From: Helicobacter sp.
GTDB lineage: Bacteria; Campylobacterota; Campylobacteria; Campylobacterales; Helicobacteraceae
Assembly: GCA_029264775.1 (NCBI GenBank)
Contig: JARHYT010000049.1
Location: forward strand, 1 to 40,390
DNA: 40,390 nucleotides
Reading direction: 5' to 3'
Under the pieces are notes generated by a model. The model was not told the origin of the DNA. It saw only the letters and a list, made by a program, of their open reading frames with translations, and did not search any database. Positions 1-11,344 of this stretch are shown here, in pieces. Positions within the stretch are counted from its first letter, which is position 1; the number at the start of each line of letters is the position of its first letter. A program made the position numbers and the translations under genes.

Positions 1-731
1 AGCTAACTCATGCAAGACATGCTACAAGCATAGATCTATTTGATAGTCTAGGAAGTAAGCATACAATTAGATTTGAATTTACAAAAAGTGGTGGAAAAGA
101 ATGGACATTTAGGGCAATTGTGCCAGAGCCAGCACAATTTATAGGTGGTAGTGCAGATAATCCAAATATGTTTGAGGGCGGTAGAGTATCATTTAATAAT
201 GATGGTAGTTTAGCGGGTATGAATCCGCCAATGTTGCAATTTGATCCTAAAAATGGTTCAGAAGCACCTCAAAGGATTGAATTGAATTTTGGTAAGAATA
301 AAACATTTGATGGTTTAACTAGCGTAGATAAGCGTTCAGAAACATACAATATAGCACAAAATGGTTACAATGCAGGCGACTTAATGGATGTTAGATTTGA
401 TTCAAATGGTGCTTTACTAGGTGCATTTAGTAATGGTAAGACATTAGCATTAGCACAAGTCGGATTAGCTAACTTTGCTAATAGTGCAGGTTTGCAAGCA
501 GAAGGTAACAATATATTCTCTGAAACAGGAAATAGCGGTGAGCCAATAATAGGTGCGGCAAACACTGGACGAAGAGGCGGTGTGAGCGGATCTAAACTTG
601 AAATGAGTAATGTTGATTTAAGTAGGGCATTAACGCAACTTATTGTAGTGCAAAGAGGTTTTCAAGCAAACTCAAAGGCTATTACTACTTCAGATCAAAT
701 TTTAAATACGCTTTTAAGTCTAAAGCAGTAA
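1..731 (+). CDS. flgE: Flagellar hook protein FlgE, C-terminal part (5' truncated by window edge)
   Basis: Frame open from base 3 (LTHARHATSIDLFDSLGSKHTIRFEF...). Ends with the axial-protein motif SNVDLSRALTQLIVVQRGFQANSKAITTSDQILNTLLSLKQ. Confidence 0.93.
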   Translation, partial: LTHARHATSIDLFDSLGSKHTIRFEFTKSGGKEWTFRAIVPEPAQFIGGSADNPNMFEGGRVSFNNDGSLAGMNPPMLQFDPKNGSEAPQRIELNFGKNKTFDGLTSVDKRSETYNIAQNGYNAGDLMDVRFDSNGALLGAFSNGKTLALAQVGLANFANSAGLQAEGNNIFSETGNSGEPIIGAANTGRRGGVSGSKLEMSNVDLSRALTQLIVVQRGFQANSKAITTSDQILNTLLSLKQ

Positions 732-767
732 TTCACTACATAGGATTGTATATTAAAGGAGTATTGT

Positions 768-1193
768 ATGGATATTATGTTAGCAATGTTAGCAGAAAAT
801 GCTATAAAAAAGCTTGACAATAAGGAGTGGGATAGATTCCCACGCAGCCTAGAAAGGAACATAGAATCTAGCGGACAAACACATGATGTTGCTTTATATA
901 GATATTTTATAAAAAATGCCGTGCAATATCCAAAGGTATGGATGGATAATAACTATGGTGCTAGAGTTTTAGCAGAAGTTATTGTAAAAGATGAGGAAAT
1001 GATTTTAGATAATATTAAGATTATAAACAAATCTAATGCCTTATTAGAAAAAGATGTTTATAAAGAAGTTGAGAAAACTATAAAAAGGGCAAATGATAGC
1101 ACCTTAGCTTTTTTATCACCATTAGAAAATAATATTCCAAGTAGCGTAATCACTAGATTTGAAGTTCTTGTTACATGGAAATTAGTTGAATAG
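768..1193 (+). CDS. Hypothetical protein, 141 aa
   Basis: ATG ORF with upstream AAGGAG ('attaaaggagtattgtATG'), directly downstream of flgE; family not recognised. Confidence 0.75.
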   Translation: MDIMLAMLAENAIKKLDNKEWDRFPRSLERNIESSGQTHDVALYRYFIKNAVQYPKVWMDNNYGARVLAEVIVKDEEMILDNIKIINKSNALLEKDVYKEVEKTIKRANDSTLAFLSPLENNIPSSVITRFEVLVTWKLVE

Positions 1194-1434
1194 CTTTTTA
1201 AACATAACTTATGCAATACACCAACATGTATTCATATTTTTAGCTATTTATTAGATTGCTTATAAATTATTTGCATTATTGGTAGATAGCTATCTAACTC
1301 TAATGTATCTTTTAATAATTGATTATTAAAGATTCTAGTTTGTTAAGATTAATTTTTAAGTTCATTGCATAGCCTTTTATAGATATACTTTTTTATATTG
1401 TAGTTTGTTTGTATCCTCCCAATATATCAATTCA

Positions 1435-4109
1435 TTATGTTTTAGCCTTGCATTCATCAAATTTATTTATAAGCTCTTGTAGCTTTTTGGTGATAGTAAT
1501 TTCCTCTGTATCGTATATTGTATTAAGACGCAATAGGGGGATTTGATATTTTTCACAAATGCTATTTTTAAGCAGTCTCGTTTTTTCTGTTTTGTGCGTT
1601 TATGAAAAGCAAAGCCATCAATTTCAATTGCAAGCAATAATGATTTATCAATGGTTTTATATATTACAAAATCAAAATGTGTCCATGGATTGATTGCATA
1701 ATTTTTCTCCTCTTGATTTAATATATCACTCATTTTTATAATTCTTGCAATAGGGACATGAGGTATTATATCAAGTCCGCTATATCGTTGCAATATCTCT
1801 TTTATCTTATGATATGCTATATTTTCAGAATCATATTGTGATATTTTCTTTTTGTTTTTTAAATATGCCTTTCTTGCATTCGCATTTGCTCTATAAAGAA
1901 AATCAAATATAGATTTAACCTTACTTTCGATAATAGCATTATCTTTAGTAGTGTATTGTATGTATTTTATAAAATCTCCAATATTACTTTTTGAATTTGC
2001 AATAGCATTAGACGCAACAATGATTATTTGCTTTTTTGCTCTTGTAATGGCGACATTAAGCATTTTAGAATCATCTATAAAATCATTAATATAGTTATCT
2101 GTTGTTGCTATAATAATTACTTCTTTTTCTCTGCCTTGATATTTATGCACAGTATCTACTTCAATATGTTTGTCAATTTGTTTTTTTAAATGTTCTTTTT
2201 GTTGATTATATGGAGTAATGATTCCAATATCATTAGATGATATGGTAGGTAGAATTTCATTTGCAATTATGCTTATTTCTCTTTGATTATATTTGCCTCT
2301 AGCATGATTCCCCTCAGTACTTTTATACACTTTTAGTATATCTTTTTCATTATTATCTTTTGTCATAACTACTAGTTCGTTATTATAAAATTTTTTGTTG
2401 CAAAAATTAATAATTTTTGGGTGGCAACGATAGTGTTCTTTGAGTAAAACTTTTTGTAAATTTGGCAATGTAGCAACTACAGAGCTTAATAAAGAATGTT
2501 GTAAAAAATCATAATTTTGCGTGATTTTATATTGCAAAGAAAGTTTATTTATAGAATCAGCGTATTTTGAATCTACCACATTAGGTAGCTGTTTGGTATC
2601 TCCCACTATTACAACATTTTTTGCACATGATAGGGCTAGGACACCTGTTGTTAAATCTACTTGCGATGCTTCATCAATTATTAAATAATCAAATAAGAAA
2701 TCATTCTTAAAGCAATTTTTAATAGAATGTGTTGTGCTAAATATGATTGGGTATTCCTCGCAAAATTCTTTTGGATTTAAGTAAAGTGTTTTATCAAATA
2801 TTGTTCTAGTTTCATTTTTGCTATATCTTTTACATAGTGTTTCATTTAATATCTTTAAAGAATAGAGTTTAAGGTTTTCTAAAACATTATTACTTTGCAA
2901 AGATTCTAATGTTTGCATATTGGTGTGCAATTGTTGCTTAATATTATCTATACTTTTTATGTAATAGGCATATTCATAAGCTTTAGCAATATCGTTTGTT
3001 TCTGTTTTATAAAACTTCCAATTTCCAATGCCTTTTATAAAACATAACTTTAATATAAGAAGGAATCTTGAAATATTGTTGTTGCTTTCCTCTAATTGTA
3101 TTTTATAATTAAGTAGAGTTTGACTATCTATATTTAGTAGAGTTTGAATAAATGGCGGTGGTGTTTGAAAATTTTCTTGCATTTTAAAATATGAAAATTC
3201 TAGCTCTAATTCATTTAGCATAGATTCTTGTATAGCAATGGTATTTTGCAAATCAAATATTTCTTGTGCTTTCATGCTTAGATTTATAACCTTATCTTCT
3301 TTATAATTTTGTTTCTGATATGGATTTGAATCTTTGTAAAATGTTGGATTTTTTTGAGATTGATTGTTTATAAACTCCTCTATGTTTTCTCTCCTTCCTA
3401 GTTTTGCACACAAGCCTTGCAATCCATATTTGCTAAGTTTATCAAAGACATTATCTGTGGCGGCATTATTATTTGATACAACTGCTACATTTTTACCTAA
3501 GTAAAGTATATTAGCAATGATATTTAAAATACTTTGTGTTTTGCCTGTGCTGGGTGGTCCCTCTATAATACTAATTTGCGTATTCATTGCATTTTTAATA
3601 GCACTAAGTTGTGATACATTTAAGCCGAAAGGAAATATAAAAAATTTATGTTCTTTTGATTGCATAGTCGTTGTTGGGTATAGAAACGGATAAAGAACGC
3701 TTTCTTTTGGAATCTGATTTATTTTACTATAGATATTAAAAAGTATTGATTTTTCATCATCATTTTTAATGCCTACTATCTTTGCAATATCTTTGCAATA
3801 TAGAAAAATATCCATATCATTTTGTTTTAATTGTAAATCTTTTATTTTTTTAAGCTCTACACTTCCATTATTGAAAAATATCTTACAATATTCACCAAAA
3901 TATATTATTTCATTAACATTGTATAAACAAATTTTATGTGTATTGCTTGGAATCTTAGGATTATCCAAAAATACAAATTTTTTATAAGAATATATCCTAG
4001 AATTACCCAAAAAACGCACTTGCAATACATCATTGACTAATTCAACATGTTCAATATCGCTTGTTTTATCTTTATCATTAAGCAATATTAGATATTTTCT
4101 TATATCCAT
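1435..4109 (-). pseudogene. SF1 (Upf1/Dna2-like) helicase with C-terminal DUF2726-like nuclease-type domain; frameshifted near 1565-1569
   Basis: Walker A IEGPPSTGKTQS, Walker B LIIDEASQVD, VDTVHKYQGREKEVIII and LNVAITRAKK. C-terminus HFDFVIY...LAIEIDGFAFH. ORF as given ends at 1467; the other frame continues NSICEKYQIPLLRLNTIYDTEEITITKKLQELINKFDECKAKT* to 1435. Confidence 0.85.
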
Positions 4110-4149
4110 ATATTTCCATTTTTTGATATAAAATAAATGTTAAAAATAC

Positions 4150-5511
4150 TTATTTATTTCTATCAAGTAATATTTGTGCTAATTTAAAGCTAAGTTCTAA
4201 AGCCTGCATAGCATTCAAGCGAGGATCGCATTGTGTATGATAATTTGTATGCAATGTTTGCTCGCTAATATCTTGTATTCCGCCTACACATTCTGTTACA
4301 TTTGCACCTGTCATTTCAAGGTGGATACCACCTGCAATACTTCCTTGTGCCTTATGTATAGCAAAGAAACATTCAATTTCTTTTGCTATATCCTCAAATG
4401 CTCTTGTTTTATATCCGCTACTAGCCATTTTTGTATTACCATGCATTGGATCACAGCTCCATAGCACATTTCTACCCTCTTTACATACTTCTTGTAATAG
4501 TTTTGGGAATCTATCCTCGATTTTATCAGCACCCATACGCACAATAAGGCTTAATCTACCCTCTTCATTATGCGGATTCAAAATATCGCATATTTTTAGC
4601 ACATCATCTTTAGTCGCATTTGGTCCGATTTTTACACCAAGTGGATTTTTAACACCACGCAAGAATTCTAAATGTGCTTCATTTATACCCCTAGTTCTCT
4701 CTCCTATCCATAGCATATGTGCCGAGCAGTCATACCAATTGCCACTTAGTGAATCTTGTCTTGTTAATGCCTCCTCATAATGCAAGACTAACGCCTCATG
4801 TGAGGTATAGAATGATACTTCTTTTAATTGTCTAGTATTATTTGTATCAATTCCGCATGCTTTCATAAATCGCAATGATTTTGCTATATCATTTGCAAGC
4901 TCTGCATATTTTTTGCCAAAGTTATTATCTGCTACAAATCCTAGATTCCAAAAATGCACTTGTTCTAAATTTGCAAATCCACCTTGTGAAAATGCACGCA
5001 AAAGATTTAGCGTACTTGCACTTTGATGATAGCCTTTTAATAGTCTATGTGGATCTGGATCTCTTTTATCTAGTTCTTGAGAATTGATTAAATCCCCTCT
5101 ATAGCTAGGATATGTTACTCCGTCTATGGTTTCTGTATCGCTACTTCTAGGTTTTGCAAATTGTCCTGCGAGTCTGCCAACCTTTACAATAGGACAACCT
5201 GAAGCAAATGTTAATATAACGCTCATTTGCAAGATTATTTTAAACATATCTCTAATTGAATTTGCGCTAAATTGAGAAAAGCTCTCTGCACAATCTCCAC
5301 CTTGCAAGACAAATGCCTCGCCTCTGCTAGCTTTAGCAATCTTTTCTTTAAGGCTATCTGCCTCCTTTGCAAATACTAAAGGGGGTAGGCTTGATAGCTC
5401 ATTTTCAACAGATTCTATCTCTTCTTTATTTGAGTAAATAGGATGTTGTTTTATAGGAAATTTTCTCCAACTCTTTTTATCCCAATTCATTTTTTCTACA
5501 TTATTGCTCAT
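4150..5511 (-). CDS. aroF: Class II 3-deoxy-7-phosphoheptulonate (DAHP) synthase
   Basis: WRKFPIKQHPIY, FVLQGGDCAESF, VGRLAGQFAKPRSS, RGDLIN, SCDPMHGNT and GGIHLEMTGANVTECVGG are typical of plant-type/class II DAHPS. Confidence 0.95.
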   Translation of the reverse strand: MSNNVEKMNWDKKSWRKFPIKQHPIYSNKEEIESVENELSSLPPLVFAKEADSLKEKIAKASRGEAFVLQGGDCAESFSQFSANSIRDMFKIILQMSVILTFASGCPIVKVGRLAGQFAKPRSSDTETIDGVTYPSYRGDLINSQELDKRDPDPHRLLKGYHQSASTLNLLRAFSQGGFANLEQVHFWNLGFVADNNFGKKYAELANDIAKSLRFMKACGIDTNNTRQLKEVSFYTSHEALVLHYEEALTRQDSLSGNWYDCSAHMLWIGERTRGINEAHLEFLRGVKNPLGVKIGPNATKDDVLKICDILNPHNEEGRLSLIVRMGADKIEDRFPKLLQEVCKEGRNVLWSCDPMHGNTKMASSGYKTRAFEDIAKEIECFFAIHKAQGSIAGGIHLEMTGANVTECVGGIQDISEQTLHTNYHTQCDPRLNAMQALELSFKLAQILLDRNK

Positions 5512-5740
5512 ATTAATTCCTTTATATTTAGTATAAAAGCTAGATTCTATAATATATTTAACAAGTTTTTTAAACTTAGTTAATAAATATTAGTTTTTAA
5601 TAATTCATCTAAAATTATGATATTTATTATGATCAATTAAGCATAATTGGTTTATTTAAGTATAGATATACAAGCTTAAGTTTAGTATTGCTTGTTTAGA
5701 TAATGCCTTAAGGCATAAATGCAAGATAAAGGTAGCAGGC

Positions 5741-5759
5741 AAGCCCTTTTATGGGGCTT
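5741..5759 (-). terminator. Possible terminator hairpin downstream of the TonB-dependent receptor
   Basis: AAGCCC-cataaaa-GGGCTT stem on the minus strand just after the receptor stop codon; no strong T-run. Confidence 0.35.
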
Positions 5760-5770
5760 ATATTTAGCTA

Positions 5771-8244
5771 TTAAAACTCATAGGAGAGTGATAGATAATA
5801 TCTCCTGCCTTCTCTTATATAATTATATTGTTCAAAATAAGACTGGCTAACCACTCCTTTATTATCAGTTACACTAGCAAGCCCATAATCAACAAAGTTA
5901 AAGTTAAATAGATTATATATAGCAAAGTTTGCTTTGAACTGTTTAGTAATATTAAAGTTAAATCCTAAATGTACTAATGCGTAGGGTTTATAGTACTTGC
6001 CTAATTGTTTTATTACTTCATCACTTTCATCTCTATGTTGCATAGCCTTTACTTCAGTTCTAAGAGATACACCAAAATACTTGCTATTGTACATTAAAGC
6101 TGCATTAAAGTTGTGCAAAGGTGTAGCTACAGCCCCATATGAGAATACAGGACCACCTTTTGCGTCTTGGGTTTTGTTAAGTGTATAAGCTGCATTTAAG
6201 CTAATATCGCCATAACCAACATCCAATGGCTTTAACTCTCCAAATAGCTCCATACCATAGCTTGTTACCCCATCTTTGTTGATGTTGTAACTGCATCTTC
6301 CTTTACCATCTTTAACTATTGCATCGCAAATGGTCCCCGCCATATGTGGTATTTCTTGACTATTCTCTATACTATTAGTAGCTATCTTATCTTTAAAATT
6401 TGTGAAAAATCCTGTTATAGATGCACTAAAATATTCATTATCACTTAAAACTGATAGCTCATAATTTACACTAGATTCTGGTTTTAGATTTGAGTTACCA
6501 TATACTGGGATTATTCCTTGTCCAGTGAAATTCATTATTCCATTTACCAGCTGGCTTAAATCCGGAGTTTTATAGCCTGTTGATACCCCCCCTTGATGAC
6601 TAACCACTCATCAATTACATTATATGAGGCATATACTCTAGGAGATATATTTGCACCAAATCTTGAGTTAAAATTCCCTCTGATACCTACAGTAAGGAAT
6701 AGTTTATCCCATAATATAAACTCACTCTCACCAAATAATGCACCAATATGTTGTGTTAGTTCAGAATTGTAGCCGGTAGCACCCATTATATTATCATTAA
6801 ATATATTTATAGCATATCTAGCACCAAAGGAGGTTTTGGCAGCAAAATAGCTATTCACATTAAAAAATATATTTGATTTAATATCTGCTATTATATCATG
6901 ATTGATTATGCCTCTAGTCTGCCCAACACAAAAGCCATACATACAAGTATCTTTCGTTCCGTTTTTGAATGTATTTTTCGGTATAGTCCTACCATCATTT
7001 TTGGTTACATTATATTGCAATGACGCATTTAGCGTTAGACTCTGTATTAGATCGTCTGGATTTTTGATAAATACACCATCATAGTTTAATATAGCATTTG
7101 TACGATAAAAGTTTAGAAATCTTTCATACCCGTTTACATTTGCTTCTCCGGTCTTTTTATCTATATAAGTTCCAAGCAAACCTTCTGTATTATCATAGAA
7201 TTGATGTCCAAAATCTATATCAAAATACGCATTATTTTTGGGGCTAAATAGTGTAGCTTCATCCGCTGATTTATGATCACTCCATACCAGTCTACTACCA
7301 ATATTATAAATTTGTGCATGGCTTAGCCCCACTATATTATTTCTAGATGCTTGACTTGGTCCATCTTTACTGGGGACAACCTTTAGGTTTTCAGTAGGAA
7401 CTCTTTCTCTTACATAATATTTACCTCTTAGTATAAGCCCAAAATCTTTTGCCTTTGTCAATGGACCAGAGGTAAAGAATGATAATCCATAGGAATTACC
7501 AAAATACTTTTTCTCTTGCAAGGTAGTATCTGCTTGTATTGTTGCACCCCATTTATCAAAACTTTGTTTAGTAATGATATTTACAACACCACCTATTGCA
7601 TCACTACCATATAGTGTTGAGGCTGGACCGCGGATAACCTCTATCCTCTCAATAGCAGTTATAGGAGGCATAAAGCTTGTTGTTACTTGCCCAAATCCAT
7701 TAGGAAATGTTGTGCTACTACCGCTACCATTTACTCTTTTGCCATCTATTAGTATCAGCGTGTATTGCGGTTCCATACCCCTTATTGAGATACCATAGCC
7801 ACCTGTTTTACCTACTCCGCTATCAATATCGACGCCCGGTACCAGAGAAATAGCCTCTGCTAAGTCCCTAGTGGGACGGCTTAATACCTCTTTTGAATCC
7901 ACTACACTAATACTAGCTGGTGCTAGCAATGTGCTTTGAGAAAATCCACTAGCAGTTGTAACAACAGATTCTAAACTATATGTTTTAGGACTATCTGCTT
8001 GTAGTTTAGTATCTTGATTTTTTGTATCTGTCTCTGCCATACTCAATTGAGTAAAAAATACACTTGCTAAACCAAATGCTTTAATCCAGTCTTTAGTTGC
8101 AATGCGTATAAAACTCTTGTAGTATGGCTTTGTACCTATCTTGCTTAACATTTTTTCATTATTGTTTCTATTACTTTTGTATGGTAAAGAAACATTTTCT
8201 ATAATGTCTAAATGTAACTTATTCCTATTAGAATTAATTAACAT
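5771..8244 (-). pseudogene. TonB-dependent outer-membrane receptor (siderophore/CirA-CfrA-like), split into two ORFs at a G7 tract
   Basis: N-terminal ORF 6556-8244 has plug motifs (GISIRGMEPQYTLILIDGKRV, IERIEVIRGPASTLYGSDAIGGVVNIITK). C-terminal ORF 5771-6607 has the barrel end (...REGRRYYLSLSYEF). They join as ...EWLVIKGG|VSTGYKTPDLSQLV... if the G7 run were G8. Confidence 0.92.
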
Positions 8245-8296
8245 GAAATCAACCTTAAAACTTTAATAATTAAGTTTGAATTCTAATATAAAATAG

Positions 8297-8311
8297 TAAT
8301 AATTATTATTT
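8297..8311 (-). promoter_or_regulatory. Fur-box-like palindrome upstream of the TonB-dependent receptor
   Basis: TAATAATTATTATTT matches the Helicobacter Fur consensus TAATAATnATTATTA at all but one position; about 53 nt upstream of the receptor start. Confidence 0.5.
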
Positions 8312-8420
8312 ATTGATATACAATATTTTACATTTTATAGTTTGTGCGTTTATTTTAGTAACACAAAAATATTAAAAATCATATTTTCATATGGATATTA
8401 ACATTAGCTTATTTATATTA

Positions 8421-9773
8421 TTATATACGCTTTTGTTTTCTCCATACTCCGCTTTTGAAAACAAAATAAAAAATAATTGCACGAATATAAGTTTCTACAA
8501 AGATAATTGCAAATATATAATATATATCTAACTCATTTTCTATACAAATCCACATAGGAAGTAATCTAAAAAGAGAAATACTTATAATATTTATGAATAA
8601 TGGAATCTGTGTAAAGCCTGCTCCACGCAATGCACCATCATATACAAATGATAAAATAAGAGGTATTTGAGACAATCCAACTGCGATTAAATAAGCTACT
8701 GATAATTGCACTCCCATAACATCATCTTTTATAAATATATGTGATAGCGGTTCTGCAAATATAACTAATAATAAACCACAAATACCTAAAATAATACTTG
8801 ATATAATCGCACAAAGCCTTGTGTATTCTTGTACTAATGTATAATTTTTAGCCCCTATGCTTTGCCCTACTAAACTCATAACAGCAATCATAAAGCCAAA
8901 TCCGGGTATAAATGAAAACCCCTCAATATTTGAACCAGATTGAAAACCAGTTAATGCACTATCCCCATATAAAGCAGAATATTTACCTATAAAGATTAAA
9001 ACAAGTGTAAGAGATAATATAGTAAAGATTCTTTCTAATCCTGTTGGAATCCCAACTTTTAAAGCATTGTATAAAAATTCTTTATAAAAAAATAATTGCA
9101 TTTTTAATTTGGTTTTTACAAATTTTGGTAGTAATATTAAGATTATCAATTCAAGATATGATATAGCAATTGTAACTATTGCAGCCCCTGTTAGCCCTAG
9201 GGCGCTGAATCCAAATTTACCTTCAATCAATGCGGAATAACCAAATATGCTAAAGCATGTTAAAAACATTTTAATATAAAATGGTCTTTTTGTATCCCCG
9301 GTTGCTGCAAATCCAGAGCTTAAAACATTTTTTATTACTATTGATGGTAATGTAAAAATGGTAAGCGAAACATAGCCGTATGTTAGAATATATAATTCAT
9401 CACTTAGATTAAGTGTATCAAGATAAATGCTAATACCAAAAAATACTAGTATAAATAATGGTATAGATATAAGCAATGCACTAAATGTCATAGTAGAATA
9501 TACCTTATTCATTTCATCATAATTTTTAGCACCGAATCTACGCGACATTAACACATTTGTACCTATGCCAAATATCGCACTAATTGGATAAAATATAATT
9601 ATATATTTAGCACCTATGCCTAATGCAGTAAAATGCAATGGGGATATACTACCTAAATAAAAGAGGGCTAAGGACATGCTAAACATATCAAGTCCGGATT
9701 GTAAGCCGCTAGGAATTGCTATATTTAAGATTCTTTTTATTTTAATCTTTGTTGTAAGAGATAGTTTATACAT
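8421..9773 (-). CDS. MATE family efflux transporter
   Basis: 450 aa, about 12 hydrophobic segments; MATE-like N-terminus (IAIPSGLQSGLDMFSMSLALFYLG, ALGIGAKY, NVLMSRRFGAKN) and repeat SLVGQSIGAKN. Confidence 0.88.
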   Translation of the reverse strand: MYKLSLTTKIKIKRILNIAIPSGLQSGLDMFSMSLALFYLGSISPLHFTALGIGAKYIIIFYPISAIFGIGTNVLMSRRFGAKNYDEMNKVYSTMTFSALLISIPLFILVFFGISIYLDTLNLSDELYILTYGYVSLTIFTLPSIVIKNVLSSGFAATGDTKRPFYIKMFLTCFSIFGYSALIEGKFGFSALGLTGAAIVTIAISYLELIILILLPKFVKTKLKMQLFFYKEFLYNALKVGIPTGLERIFTILSLTLVLIFIGKYSALYGDSALTGFQSGSNIEGFSFIPGFGFMIAVMSLVGQSIGAKNYTLVQEYTRLCAIISSIILGICGLLLVIFAEPLSHIFIKDDVMGVQLSVAYLIAVGLSQIPLILSFVYDGALRGAGFTQIPLFINIISISLFRLLPMWICIENELDIYYIFAIIFVETYIRAIIFYFVFKSGVWRKQKRI

Positions 9774-9790
9774 ATTGATTCTTAAATAAA

Positions 9791-11209
9791 TTATACTTCA
9801 TTCATACCGCTTAGAAACTCTTCATTATCTTTGCTTGCTACAATCTTTGAATATAAGAAATTTAGCGCTTCTATATCATCCATTTGACTAATTACATTTC
9901 TTAACATCCATACTTTTTTTAGCTTCTCATCGCCTAGCAATAAATCATCTTTTCTTGTTCCTGATTTGAGAATATCAAATGCGGGATAGATTCTACGATC
10001 TGCTATATTTCTTGCTAGTACTATTTCTGCGTTTCCTGTCCCTTTAAATTCTTCAAATATTACTTCATCCATTCTTGAGCCTGTTTCTATAAGGGCTGTT
10101 GCTATGATTGTAAGGCTACCGCCATGCTCTATATTCCTAGCTGCTCCAAAGAATCTTTTTGGCTTATGTAAAGCATTTGCATCAACTCCACCACTTAAAA
10201 CCTTACCGCTAGATGGTGTAGCTGCATTATATGCCCTTGCAAGTCTTGTTATAGAATCAAGCAATATTACTACATCTTTACCTACTTCTATTCTACGCTT
10301 TGCCCTTTCTAATACAAGCTCAGCTACTCTTATATGATTTGTAGAAGGCAAATCAAATGTGCTTGAAAATACCTGCCCTTTTACACTCCTTTCCATGTCT
10401 GTAACTTCCTCTGGTCTTTCATCTATTAAAAGCACCATAAGTTCTACTTCTGGATGATTCTCGCTAATGCCATGTGCTAATTCTTTCATTAACTCTGTTT
10501 TACCCGTTCTTGGCGGTGCTACAATTAACGCTCTTTGTCCCTTTCCTATTGGGCTAAATAAATCTAGCATTCTACCTGTAATCTTTTGTCTATTGTACTC
10601 TAGTTTCAATTGTTCTGCGGGAAAAAGTGGTGTTAGATTCTCAAATAAAGGGCGATTTCTTATTTCCTCTAAACTTAAATAATTAACCGCTTCAATCTTT
10701 AATAATGCGTAATATCTCTCTTGATCTCGTGGTGGTCTTACCTGCCCAGTTATTATATCCCCATTTCTTAATGCAAATCTTTGTATTTGACTTTGAGATA
10801 CATAGGTATCATGTTGTGTGTCTGAAAATTTTTCATCAATTGATCGCAAGAATCCATAGCCTTCATTTGTTATTTCTAAGATTCCAGATATTAGTATAAA
10901 TCCACCTTGACTTACTTGATTTTTTAAAATTTCAAATATTAGCTCTTGTCTTAATAATTCTTGTGGATTCTGTATATCTAGATCTTTTGCAATGCTTAGC
11001 AACTTTTCAAGTGGAGTTACGCGTAAATCCTCCATTTTAAAGCCATCTACAGGCGTATGCGTGCGTTTATTTGTATCTTTGTATCTACTTCTTTCATCAT
11101 TTTCATTTCTATTGTCTCTTTCATTTCTAACATTTCTAGAATTTTTATTGTATGTTTGCTTCTTTGGTCTTTGTGCAACATCATCTTTACAATAATTTTC
11201 GTTTGACAT
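9791..11209 (-). CDS. rho: Transcription termination factor Rho
   Basis: [45 protein letters not shown] and [23 protein letters not shown]. Start at MSNENYC is preferred (GGAGG upstream of 11209) over 11221. Confidence 0.97.
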   Translation of the reverse strand: MSNENYCKDDVAQRPKKQTYNKNSRNVRNERDNRNENDERSRYKDTNKRTHTPVDGFKMEDLRVTPLEKLLSIAKDLDIQNPQELLRQELIFEILKNQVSQGGFILISGILEITNEGYGFLRSIDEKFSDTQHDTYVSQSQIQRFALRNGDIITGQVRPPRDQERYYALLKIEAVNYLSLEEIRNRPLFENLTPLFPAEQLKLEYNRQKITGRMLDLFSPIGKGQRALIVAPPRTGKTELMKELAHGISENHPEVELMVLLIDERPEEVTDMERSVKGQVFSSTFDLPSTNHIRVAELVLERAKRRIEVGKDVVILLDSITRLARAYNAATPSSGKVLSGGVDANALHKPKRFFGAARNIEHGGSLTIIATALIETGSRMDEVIFEEFKGTGNAEIVLARNIADRRIYPAFDILKSGTRKDDLLLGDEKLKKVWMLRNVISQMDDIEALNFLYSKIVASKDNEEFLSGMNEV

Positions 11210-11344
11210 TATAGCCTCCATTCTCGTATGTATCTTATTTCATATATCCTTGTTTATAGGTGATTATACAGAGTATAATCAAAAGTAGTACTAAAGGGGT
11301 AAAGCATCAAAACTTCAAAATATGAAGTTCATTTGTGAGCTACA

